Shown here piece after piece: positions 7,456 to 15,319 of a DNA stretch of 22,494 nt. The stretch lies in the NCBI GenBank assembly GCA_050251555.1, contig JBFWMN010000028.1, forward strand, positions 1-22,494, given 5' to 3'. The position numbers and the translations under genes were made by a program. This DNA comes from UBA2137 sp050251555 (GTDB lineage: Bacteria > Pseudomonadota > Alphaproteobacteria > Micavibrionales > Micavibrionaceae). The notes below the pieces were generated by a model. That model had not been told where the DNA came from. It worked only from the letters and a program-made list of their open reading frames with translations, and did no database searches. Position 1 is the first letter of the stretch. Each line of letters begins with the position of its first letter.

Positions 7456-8961
7456 ATGGGACAAGCACTTCACTATGATATCTGCATTGTCGGCTCCGGT
7501 GCTGCCGGCAGCTTTGTCGCGCATGCCCTGAAAAATTCAGACCTTAAAGTCTGTTTGATTGAAACGGGCGACGAGCGCGTCGACTCATCAACCGAGCCTT
7601 TCATCTCCCACATCCAAGCCGAACAACAAACCAAACTGGCGCAAGGTTTTTCACGCCAACTCGGCGGCTCCACCAATTTATGGGCGGGGCGCGTCGCCCC
7701 TTTCGAGGCCCATGACTTTGAAGGCTGGCCCTTCCCGCTTGACGAGTTGATCCCGTTTTACAACCGCGCTTCGGAAATCATGGGTGTTCCCCCTTATGCC
7801 TATTTCACAGATAAGAAAGACGTACCCGCCCAAGACAGCGGCTTAACGCATTTTCTGACCCGTCTAAAAAAATCCGACACGGATGAAAAGCGCTTCGTCT
7901 GGTCAACACCGCCTTTTAATGCGCGCACCGCCCTTCTTGAGGAGATCAAAAACGGTCAATGCCACAACATCACGCTGCGCATGAATATGCAGGTCAAATC
8001 CCTTGCCCATGAAAACGGGCACGTGACGGCATTAGCCTGCATCAACGAAAATGGCGAAGAAGAGTCTCTCACAGCCAAACGCTTTGTGTTGGCGGCAGGC
8101 GGCATTGAAACACCGCGCCTTCTTTTGAATTCCGATAATCTCGGCAACGCGCATGATCAGGTCGGACGGTATCTCTCCACCCATCCCAAGGCCGATATGG
8201 GTGTGATGCTTTTGAAAAAGCGTATTGGCCTATCGCACCCCTATCTGACCGATATGGATTTCGAAGGGCTGTCCTTGCGCTTTGGCTTGGGTTTACCCGA
8301 GGAAAAGCTGAAGCAAGTCAAACTCAATCACTATGTCCAGATCACGCCACTTCTGGAATATACGGCCTCTAACCTTTTCGAAAAGGTCAAAAACTCCTCG
8401 CCTGTGAATGCCAAACTGATCAATAAGAATAAAGTGATGAGTGGCTTCCTGCCCGGCTTGGGCCTTCTGATTTTCGAGATCATCGGACGCATTGCCAAAC
8501 TCCAGCCCAAGTCAAAAAAGTTTATCCTGCGCGCTTTCCTTGATCAGTTCCCCGATGCCGACAACCGCATCACATTGGACAATGAAACCGACAAAAACGG
8601 CATGAAGAAAGCCCGACTGGACTGGCGCTTCACCGATCAGGACAAGGCTTCCGTCCTTGCCTTCTTCGATGCGCTGGATGCGGAAATTCGTAAAAATGAC
8701 CTCGGACATCTTGAATATTCAAAACTGCGCGAGATTAAAGACTGGCCCATGGTCGCGCTGCATTCGCACTTCATGGGTACGACGCGCATGGGAGAAAACC
8801 CCGAAGTGTCAGTCACGGATGCGCAAGGGAAGGTGCACGGCGTAGACAATTTGTATATCGCAGGCCCATCCCTCTTCCCGACTTACGGATACGCTAATCC
8901 TGTTTACACAATCGCCGCTCTCTCTCTCCGCTTGGGAGAACTCCTGAAGCGCACCACCTAA
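7456..8961 (+). CDS. GMC-family FAD-dependent oxidoreductase
   Basis: This 501-residue flavoprotein should oxidise an alcohol group, possibly on a sugar or polyol. The N-terminal FAD-binding motif is IVGSGAAG (residues 11-18), with the strand-2 acidic residue in LIETG. LGGSTNLWAGR (69-79) is the usual GMC loop near the flavin. The C-terminal substrate domain has HSHFMGTTRMG, with His438 as the likely catalytic base, and GYANP with Asn481. The 43-residue separation fits the His/Asn pair of GMC enzymes. No signal peptide is seen, so it is presumably cytoplasmic. It heads the plus-strand operon, which suggests it acts on a precursor or modified residue of the polysaccharide. The ribosome binding site is weak. 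An electron acceptor partner is not present. Confidence 0.88.
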   Translation: MGQALHYDICIVGSGAAGSFVAHALKNSDLKVCLIETGDERVDSSTEPFISHIQAEQQTKLAQGFSRQLGGSTNLWAGRVAPFEAHDFEGWPFPLDELIPFYNRASEIMGVPPYAYFTDKKDVPAQDSGLTHFLTRLKKSDTDEKRFVWSTPPFNARTALLEEIKNGQCHNITLRMNMQVKSLAHENGHVTALACINENGEEESLTAKRFVLAAGGIETPRLLLNSDNLGNAHDQVGRYLSTHPKADMGVMLLKKRIGLSHPYLTDMDFEGLSLRFGLGLPEEKLKQVKLNHYVQITPLLEYTASNLFEKVKNSSPVNAKLINKNKVMSGFLPGLGLLIFEIIGRIAKLQPKSKKFILRAFLDQFPDADNRITLDNETDKNGMKKARLDWRFTDQDKASVLAFFDALDAEIRKNDLGHLEYSKLREIKDWPMVALHSHFMGTTRMGENPEVSVTDAQGKVHGVDNLYIAGPSLFPTYGYANPVYTIAALSLRLGELLKRTT

Positions 8962-9045
8962 AACATGGACATTTTCCAAAAAATTGGCTAATCAGAGGCC
9001 AGACTTTTTGAATTTTTTAGAAAAAATAAGCGGGACATCACGAAC

Positions 9046-9774
9046 ATGCTCATGGAAAACAAACCTCTGCCGCAAAAGCGCACACTCTGGACACGCATCT
9101 GGCTGCGCATGTGCCGCTTCCGCATTTATCAGCCCAAAGTTTCGACTTCGAAGATTGATGCGCTTTGCGAAGAATTCAAAACCGACAAGATGACACTCGT
9201 CGTTCACTCCGAGGATGTGAAATACAAGCCTTACTTCCCGAACGCCTATGCGGTGACAAAACGTAAAGACAAAGAAGCCGACATGCATGTCGACCTTTAT
9301 TATACGGATTTGAAGAAAATCCCCGATGAGTCCTATGAAGTGATCCTGTGCACAGGTCTTTTGGAACACATCCCTGACCCGCAACGCATTATCGCGGATT
9401 TTCACCGCATCCTGAAACCCGGCGGCAAGCTCATTATCGGTGCAAGTGCCGTCTTCTCATTCCATGAGTGCCCTGATGACTTCTTCCACTTCACGCCGTT
9501 TTCATTCAAGCTGTTGTTCAAGGACTGGAGCCATTTTGAAATGCTGCGTGGATCATGCATGCCGTTCAAAACCATTTCCATCTTGCTGCAACGTATCCTC
9601 ATTCAGTGTGATACGAACCCGTTCATTCGCCCGTTCATTGAGGCACTCGTCTTCATTCTGCCACTGTGCGACAAGCTGATTTACCGCCAGTATGACAATT
9701 ACGGTGACCGTTCAGACGAACATCTGATCGACTCCATGTTGCCTTCGAACATGCATGCTTGCGTTGTGAAGTAA
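9046..9774 (+). CDS. Class I methyltransferase-like protein with degenerate SAM-binding motif
   Basis: This 242-residue protein has the second half of a Methyltransf_11-type domain: the strand-4 region SYEVILCTGLLEHIPDP (96-112) and the LKPGGKLII motif (123-131). A DDFFHFTPFSFK segment is typical of methyltransferases in polysaccharide clusters. Where relatives carry the glycine-rich DxGxG SAM motif, this protein reads TLVVHSED (50-57), and the acidic residue after strand 2 is replaced by TKRKD. The following KPYFPNA still aligns with the family. Either SAM binding is lost or altered, or the protein has another role. The start at 9046 could equally be the ATG at 9052; neither has a strong ribosome binding site. 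The 84-base gap upstream is A/T-rich with no clear signal. Confidence 0.7.
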   Translation: MLMENKPLPQKRTLWTRIWLRMCRFRIYQPKVSTSKIDALCEEFKTDKMTLVVHSEDVKYKPYFPNAYAVTKRKDKEADMHVDLYYTDLKKIPDESYEVILCTGLLEHIPDPQRIIADFHRILKPGGKLIIGASAVFSFHECPDDFFHFTPFSFKLLFKDWSHFEMLRGSCMPFKTISILLQRILIQCDTNPFIRPFIEALVFILPLCDKLIYRQYDNYGDRSDEHLIDSMLPSNMHACVVK

Positions 9775-9783
9775 GGATTTTTC

Positions 9784-10386
9784 ATGTCGGCAATCGAAGC
9801 TGTCCGCCCCCTCTACAGAAAGCTGGTCCATCTTGGGGACCGGCTGGCGGATCGCTTCTACCGTATACATCTTGATCTTTATGGCGGGGTTCAAATCGGC
9901 GAACGCAGTGCCGTCTCGCGTAAAGCCGTTATCTCTTTTAAAAACAGTGCCGTCGACAGTTCGAAGCCACGCGTCACCATCGGCAAGGGTTGCACCATTA
10001 AGGACTATGCCCAGCTTCTGCCTCGCGAGGGTTTCATTACTATCGGCGATAAATGCTCGATCAACCCCTACTGTGTTTTATTAGGTTACGGCGGCATCAC
10101 CATCGGCAACCATGTGCGCATTGCCACAGGCACGACCATCATTGCCTTTAATCACAATTTCGAAGACCCCACCCAAACGATATATGAGCAAGGCAATCGC
10201 AGCTCAGGCATTACCATCGAAGACGATGTCTGGATTGCCTCGGGTGTGCGTATTCTTGACGGCGTCACCATCGGCAAAGGCAGCATTATCGGGGCGGGTG
10301 CGGTTGTTACAAAATCCATTCCGCCTTTCTCGGTTGCCGTCGGTGTTCCTGCGCAAGTCATCAAAGAGCGCAAAAAAGCCGCCTGA
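9784..10386 (+). CDS. Left-handed beta-helix (hexapeptide) acyltransferase
   Basis: This 200-residue acetyltransferase of the CysE/LacA/WbbJ class probably O- or N-acetylates a sugar of the repeat unit with acetyl-CoA. Hexapeptide repeats with I/V at every sixth position run from about 64 to 118 and resume at 143-178 (ITIGDK, ITIGNH, VTIGKG). The loop between the coils contains AFNHNF with His124, the likely catalytic histidine. The C-terminal GVPAQVIKER is the usual end of the helix. An AAGGA ribosome binding site lies 7 bases before the ATG. The gene begins 9 bases after the methyltransferase-like gene and is followed after 8 bases by the flippase gene, so it lies in the same operon. Confidence 0.9.
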   Translation: MSAIEAVRPLYRKLVHLGDRLADRFYRIHLDLYGGVQIGERSAVSRKAVISFKNSAVDSSKPRVTIGKGCTIKDYAQLLPREGFITIGDKCSINPYCVLLGYGGITIGNHVRIATGTTIIAFNHNFEDPTQTIYEQGNRSSGITIEDDVWIASGVRILDGVTIGKGSIIGAGAVVTKSIPPFSVAVGVPAQVIKERKKAA

Positions 10387-10394
10387 GCGCCGCC

Positions 10395-11633
10395 ATGCTG
10401 AACCAGCTTCGCTCATATGCTCGGGAACATAAGGAATTCACTTTCCACTTCCTGATTGTTTCTTTTTTGAATTTTTTAAAGCCCGCCTGCTCGCTCATCA
10501 TTGCGATGCTGCTCGTGCGCTCGATCACAACCGAGCAATTCGGTGAATATAATTTCATTCTCTCGATTATTGCGATTGCCACGGCAACAACATTGCCCGG
10601 TGTTGAAAATGCCATTACGCAATCGGTCGCACGCGGGCATCCGGGCACCTATCGCTATCTGTTAAAGCTGTCCTTCCTGACAACTTTTATTGGTGCGGCA
10701 GGCATTTTCCTGACAGGCGTTGCCCTCCATTTCTTTTCCGATAAGGGCAACCTGACGGCCTTTGCCATCGCCGCCTGTTTCTTTCCGTTCTATCTGGGAC
10801 TGGAACAATGGAAAGCCCTACGCAAAGGCATGGAAGATTTCAAAAAAATCGTGACTATCAGCAGCACTGTGCAATTTGTACAGCTTGCGATTGTGGCGGG
10901 CGGCATATTCCTCTTCCCTGGCGAATATATCATCATCCTGTTTTTGTATTTTTTAACGCCCGCGATACGTAACATTACGCAAACAATCTGGGCCTTGCGC
11001 TTTACGGCAAAGGATCATGAGAAATTCGAGCCCGAAACCAAAAAATACGGATTGGTCACCAGCCTTTACGCGCTTTACAATCTGGTCGCCAATAATGTCG
11101 ACAAGATCCTGATTTATTTTTTCATCTCCCCTGAGAGTCTCGCCATTCTGGTCATTGCCGAAAAAATTCCGGAACTGATCCGTCAGGTCATCGGCACTTA
11201 TACCAACGTCCTGGCTCCGAAGCTCGCACGTATCGAGAAATATTCACTGGAGCTTGAGAAAAAAATCCGCCTTTTTTCATGGATTATTGCGGGCGGCATT
11301 CTGGCGGTCGCCTTCCTCATTCTGCCGTGGTTCATTCCGATGGCCTTTACGGACAAGTACCAAGACTCGGTTTTAGTTGCCCAGCTTTTATGCGTTTCGG
11401 TGGCTATCGGCAATGTCGCAACCTTGCGCTATTTCTTCATTAAATCGCGTCTGGATGCCGTCAGCGAAAAACGCATTACCCTCACAACGTCGATGATACG
11501 GATTGTGGCTTCTTGTGTATGCGTTCCGTTTTTCGGACTTTGGGGCGTGATTATTTCGGTATTTGTTTATAGACTCTCAACTGTGTTCATGGTGCGACGG
11601 GTTATCAAGGACACATACTTGAAAGAGTCCTGA
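10395..11633 (+). CDS. Wzx-type polysaccharide flippase (MOP superfamily)
   Basis: This 412-residue integral inner-membrane protein is predicted to flip the undecaprenyl-linked repeat unit to the periplasm. It has about twelve hydrophobic segments, and the N-terminal FLNFLKPACSLIIAMLLVRS followed by the TTEQFGEYNFILS segment is characteristic of the polysaccharide_synt/MOP family. Length and topology match Wzx/RfbX proteins (400-480 residues). It lies in the plus-strand operon between the beta-helix acyltransferase (8-base gap) and the MBOAT gene (6-base gap). The matching polymerase candidate is on the opposite strand at 15316-16548. No clear ribosome binding site precedes the ATG. The specific symbol wzx is not assigned because the exported substrate is unknown. 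Confidence 0.88.
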   Translation: MLNQLRSYAREHKEFTFHFLIVSFLNFLKPACSLIIAMLLVRSITTEQFGEYNFILSIIAIATATTLPGVENAITQSVARGHPGTYRYLLKLSFLTTFIGAAGIFLTGVALHFFSDKGNLTAFAIAACFFPFYLGLEQWKALRKGMEDFKKIVTISSTVQFVQLAIVAGGIFLFPGEYIIILFLYFLTPAIRNITQTIWALRFTAKDHEKFEPETKKYGLVTSLYALYNLVANNVDKILIYFFISPESLAILVIAEKIPELIRQVIGTYTNVLAPKLARIEKYSLELEKKIRLFSWIIAGGILAVAFLILPWFIPMAFTDKYQDSVLVAQLLCVSVAIGNVATLRYFFIKSRLDAVSEKRITLTTSMIRIVASCVCVPFFGLWGVIISVFVYRLSTVFMVRRVIKDTYLKES

Positions 11634-11639
11634 TCGACC

Positions 11640-13181
11640 ATGCTATTTAACAGTCCGGCATTTCTGTTTTATTTCCTGCCCCTTGTCTGGGCTGTTTTTG
11701 CTCTTCTTAAAAAATACGAAAAATTCGATCTCTCGCTTTACTGGTTGCTGGCGGCATCTCTCTTTTTCTATGGCTGGTGGAACCCGCCCTATCTCGCCCT
11801 TCTGGGTGGCTCAATCCTTTTCAATTTTTATATCGGAAAATATTTGCAGGAATTCGAGCGCGGCAGCCAAAAGCAAAAGCTGACGCTGTGGCTCGGCGTT
11901 GGTGTGAATTTTGCGCTGCTCGGTTATTTCAAATATGCGGACTTCTTCTTACAAACGGCAGGCGCTATTATGCGTGTGCAGGACCTGCCCGTTTTAAACG
12001 CGGTTTTACCACTCGCAATTTCCTTCTTCACCTTCCAGCAAATCGCTTATCTGATGGATGTTGCCAAGGGCAAAATTGAAGAAAAGCGTTTAACGGTCTA
12101 TGCCCTGTTTGTCAGCTTTTTCCCGCAATTGATAGCTGGCCCTATCGTTCATCACCAAGAGCTCGTGCCGCAATTGATGCGTCACACAACACGACGCGTC
12201 GCCTCCAACCGTTTCATGGCGCTCGGGATCACGCTTTTTGCAATTGGCCTGTTTAAAAAAGTCATCCTTGCCGATATTCTGGCGATCCCTGTTGATGCGC
12301 TCCATGCCGCCATGAAACAAGCGCCTGAGACAGTGTCTCAATTAGATGCCTGGATCGGCACAATCGCCTTTTCCTTCCAGATCTATTTTGATTTTTCAGG
12401 CTATTCGGATATGGCGATCGGCTTGGGGCTTCTGTTTGGTGTGATCCTGCCGATCAACTTTTTCTCGCCCTACATGGCAAGCGGCATTGCCGATTTCTGG
12501 AGACGCTGGCATATCACGCTCTCGCATTTCCTACGCGATTACATCTATATTCCGCTGGGTGGAAACCGTCATGGCAAGGCGCTGCAATTCTGCTCAATTC
12601 TTGTGACGATGCTGCTGGGCGGCTTATGGCACGGCGCGGGCTGGACCTTCATTTTCTGGGGCGGTGCGCACGGCCTTCTGATTATTGCCTCACATGTCGC
12701 GGGCAAACCTTTACACACCATACAGTTTAAACTCAACAATGCGGGACGTGCCGTATTCAAGGTTGGGCGCGTTGCCGTCATGTTTTTCCTGGTCACACTC
12801 CTGTGGGTTCTCTTCCGTGCCGAGAATATTCAGATTGCCGGCGACATCTGGATGCGCCTTTTTGATATGACGCCATCTGATGAGACATTGAAACTTGCCA
12901 AAGACCACAAGGTCATTATTGTGCTGGCAATCTCAGCCTTTGTTGTCTGGGCCCTACCTAATTCCATGATGTTTACACATCTGGCTCAGCGTCATGCCAA
13001 TGCCGACCTCCTTCATAAACCGCTTGTCGATCTCGTTTGTCAGAAATGGCTGAAAGCCAGAACCTCATGCGCATGGGTTCCTTCACTTTGGAACGCCGCA
13101 TGGGTTGTCGGCATCTTCTTTGTCAGCATATTGTTGATGTATTCGACCTTGTCACAGGAGTTCATCTATTTTGACTTCTAA
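11640..13181 (+). CDS. MBOAT-family O-acyltransferase (AlgI-like)
   Basis: This 513-residue polytopic membrane protein resembles AlgI and DltB, which move acyl groups across the inner membrane to acylate extracytoplasmic polymers. The N-terminus (SPAFLFYFLPLVWAVF) and the PLAISFFTFQQIAYLMD block are typical of the bacterial MBOAT family. DFSGYSDMAIGLGLLFG and FWRRWHITLSHFLRDYIYIP follow in the usual order. The active-site region has LWHGAGWTFIFWGGAHG with conserved His331 and His344. The gene overlaps the next one by 11 bases. The pairing with an SGNH-like protein mirrors AlgI with AlgJ/AlgX. It most likely O-acetylates the secreted polysaccharide. Confidence 0.92.
   Translation: MLFNSPAFLFYFLPLVWAVFALLKKYEKFDLSLYWLLAASLFFYGWWNPPYLALLGGSILFNFYIGKYLQEFERGSQKQKLTLWLGVGVNFALLGYFKYADFFLQTAGAIMRVQDLPVLNAVLPLAISFFTFQQIAYLMDVAKGKIEEKRLTVYALFVSFFPQLIAGPIVHHQELVPQLMRHTTRRVASNRFMALGITLFAIGLFKKVILADILAIPVDALHAAMKQAPETVSQLDAWIGTIAFSFQIYFDFSGYSDMAIGLGLLFGVILPINFFSPYMASGIADFWRRWHITLSHFLRDYIYIPLGGNRHGKALQFCSILVTMLLGGLWHGAGWTFIFWGGAHGLLIIASHVAGKPLHTIQFKLNNAGRAVFKVGRVAVMFFLVTLLWVLFRAENIQIAGDIWMRLFDMTPSDETLKLAKDHKVIIVLAISAFVVWALPNSMMFTHLAQRHANADLLHKPLVDLVCQKWLKARTSCAWVPSLWNAAWVVGIFFVSILLMYSTLSQEFIYFDF
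13156..13160 (+). promoter_or_regulatory. Ribosome binding site supporting a TTG start
   Basis: AGGAG lies 10 bases upstream of the TTG at 13171, inside the 3' end of the MBOAT gene. It supports TTG initiation for the next gene. The next in-frame ATG would remove the membrane anchor. Confidence 0.6.
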
Positions 13182-14163
13182 ACGTAAAAGCAACATCTCA
13201 CGCCTTTCATCCAAATCCTATATCGCGACGGTCTTGGGTTCCATTCTGCTTGTCTCATTGTGTTTTATCGGGCTGAATTACGCGCTGAATGATTACGGGT
13301 TATGGCGTGACCAGAAGATGCCGCCGCGCATCTATGGCGACCCACTAACCGCTAAGTACCTGATGTCTTTACGCGCCATGCCGCGTGAATATAACAGCCT
13401 GCTGATCGGCCCTTCCGTGTCTGCCAATATTGAGACAGGGGATATTTCCTCGCTCCGCATGTATAACTTGTCCGTGCAAGGTGCGAACATCATTCGTTTG
13501 CGCCCCGCTATCGAAGCCTTCATGGCGGAAAACAAAAATCCAGGCACGCTGATCTTTTGCCTTTACCCCTATATCACCAATAATCTTGAGCTCAGCCCGT
13601 CCAAGATATACGAAGAGCCTGACCGCAGCGCCCTCTTCTCAACCGTCCCGGCACGTGCCCTCATGACACGTGTAACAGATGTTTTTTCTGCAGAAGAGCC
13701 ATATGACCACAGCGCGCAGGGTATGATTGATATTTCCGAGATCAAGAAAGCCAATCGCCCGCCATTTTCAGATTATGCGCTGAAACTGGAAAAGAAGAAA
13801 GACAAGCTGCAAAAGACACGCCAATTAACGCCGCACGAGCGTATCGTCGACCCGCATGCCTATGACGTCCTCAATGAGGTTTTGGAAGAGGCCCGCGCCA
13901 AGGGATATAAAATCATCGCCTATTATTACCCCTTAAATTACCGCGACTATCAGGTGCGTAATTTGAATGGAGAGTGGCCCTATTTCGAGCAAATGATGGG
14001 ACGCCTGTTTAAAGCGGATGAGCCCGTATGGAATTTCAATGCGGATTCTTACAACTACATCCGCAGAAACGATCAGGCTTATATGGATAATCACTTTAAC
14101 AGAAACGGGGCCGATCTTTTCGCCCGCGCACTGGATCAAAAACTCGCGACGCTGCCGCGCTGA
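13171..14163 (+). CDS. Membrane-anchored SGNH/GDSL-like protein, probable periplasmic partner of the MBOAT acyltransferase
   Basis: This 330-residue protein has an N-terminal transmembrane segment (about 18-37) and a periplasmic domain. The domain has the remnants of the four SGNH blocks: LLIGPSVSANI with Ser82 as candidate nucleophile, NLSVQGANI (99-107), a strand ending in YPYITNN, and DNHFNRNG near the C-terminus with Asp306 and His308. This order matches the AlgJ/AlgX/DltD-type proteins that act with MBOAT enzymes to place the acyl group on the polymer. The gene overlaps the MBOAT gene by 11 bases and begins with TTG. It is the last gene of the plus-strand operon, 4 bases from the convergent acyltransferase-3 gene. 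Identification rests on motifs and context. Confidence 0.65.
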   Translation: MTSKRKSNISRLSSKSYIATVLGSILLVSLCFIGLNYALNDYGLWRDQKMPPRIYGDPLTAKYLMSLRAMPREYNSLLIGPSVSANIETGDISSLRMYNLSVQGANIIRLRPAIEAFMAENKNPGTLIFCLYPYITNNLELSPSKIYEEPDRSALFSTVPARALMTRVTDVFSAEEPYDHSAQGMIDISEIKKANRPPFSDYALKLEKKKDKLQKTRQLTPHERIVDPHAYDVLNEVLEEARAKGYKIIAYYYPLNYRDYQVRNLNGEWPYFEQMMGRLFKADEPVWNFNADSYNYIRRNDQAYMDNHFNRNGADLFARALDQKLATLPR

Positions 14164-14167
14164 TTAA

Positions 14168-15319
14168 TCAATCGACTTTAATTTTCCGCGACCAGTTTCG
14201 GAACGGCTTTTCGATCAGATAATAGCTGACGAACGCACCTGCTATGACAATCGCCAGAAATGCGACTTCGATCAGCGTGCCGCTCAATAATGACGTACCA
14301 TAAACCGTCTCGCCGTTAAGCTGAGAGCTTAAGACCAAGTCTGTCCGCCCCTCAATCAGGCGGATAGGAAGGGCAAAGAATTTGCCCGAGACGAAAATAT
14401 GGATCATGTAAATCGAGTAAGAGAGCATGCCCAAAATTAGAAAAGGGCGCGCCTTCAAAACCCTTGAGACAAACCCTGCCTCAAAGGCAAAGACAACAAT
14501 CACGACAGAAAACAACAGCGGCAAAATGCTTGAAAGCAGACCCGTCGAATAATATTCGATAAAAACACAAATCCCGCCCAAAGTGAGAAGCTCAAGAAGA
14601 TGGACTGCCCATTTCGGAAGAAACCATGATTTACCATCAACATATCGGTAAATTTTATAAGTCAGACACCCGATACAAAAACCATAAAGGCAGCGGAACA
14701 GCCCCCAATCGATTTTGGCGTATAGATTGCCGCGCATCATCATGACCAGAATAACGGAGGCGATAGCCACGCCGATCAAAATGATATCCGACTTCTTTTT
14801 TGCCAGTGACAGAAGAACAGCAACAATCAGATAGGTATAAAACTCAACCGAGATACTCCAACTCGGTCCATTAAAGGACAGGCCGTCCATTGTGTGCAGC
14901 GACTGAATCAGAAGCAAATTGCAAAAGATCGCCCAGAGGCCTTCATTCGGCGCCGAAAAGGGCGGATAGAGTGCAGCACCCTCGATATGAATGAAATATT
15001 GCGCGACATCCGACAGAATAAACGCCATCAACACGGCAAAGTGGAGCGGGTAAAGACGCCAAAAGCGCAGCCACATGAATTTTTTAAGGGAATAGCCTTC
15101 CTGCAATTTCTGCCCGTAATTGGCGTAAATCACGAAACCGCTTAAAACAAAAAAGAAGTCCACATAGACGGAACCCGCATCAAAAAAGCGCGTGTTGCTG
15201 ATCAGGCTTAAGGCATGGATATGCGATATAGCAACCAGTGCGGCGCATAGCCCGCGAAATGAATCAAGAACCAGATAGTGTCCTCTTAATACGGGCGGCG
15301 TATCTTCGCGGGTGCTCAT
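14168..15319 (-). CDS. Acyltransferase 3 family membrane protein (OafA-like)
   Basis: This 383-residue multispanning inner-membrane acyltransferase modifies sugars of surface polysaccharides. The N-terminal LVLDSFRGLCAALVAISHIHAL segment contains the family Arg and His. VDFFFVLSGFVIY and WLRFWRLYPLHF follow, as in most family members. About ten hydrophobic helices are present, ending with YYLIEKPFRNW. The start at 15319 is chosen because it forms a 4-base ATGA overlap with the upstream polymerase gene and places the family motif near the N-terminus. An upstream ATG at 15388 would add 23 unconserved residues that overlap the polymerase gene. No SGNH domain is fused at the C-terminus. The donor is probably acetyl-CoA. 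Confidence 0.9.
   Translation of the reverse strand: MSTREDTPPVLRGHYLVLDSFRGLCAALVAISHIHALSLISNTRFFDAGSVYVDFFFVLSGFVIYANYGQKLQEGYSLKKFMWLRFWRLYPLHFAVLMAFILSDVAQYFIHIEGAALYPPFSAPNEGLWAIFCNLLLIQSLHTMDGLSFNGPSWSISVEFYTYLIVAVLLSLAKKKSDIILIGVAIASVILVMMMRGNLYAKIDWGLFRCLYGFCIGCLTYKIYRYVDGKSWFLPKWAVHLLELLTLGGICVFIEYYSTGLLSSILPLLFSVVIVVFAFEAGFVSRVLKARPFLILGMLSYSIYMIHIFVSGKFFALPIRLIEGRTDLVLSSQLNGETVYGTSLLSGTLIEVAFLAIVIAGAFVSYYLIEKPFRNWSRKIKVD

Noticed and set aside
8984..9030. A rho-independent terminator between the oxidoreductase and methyltransferase-like genes
   Set aside because: Only a 4-base stem (TGGC/GCCA) followed by interrupted T runs is present, too weak to call.
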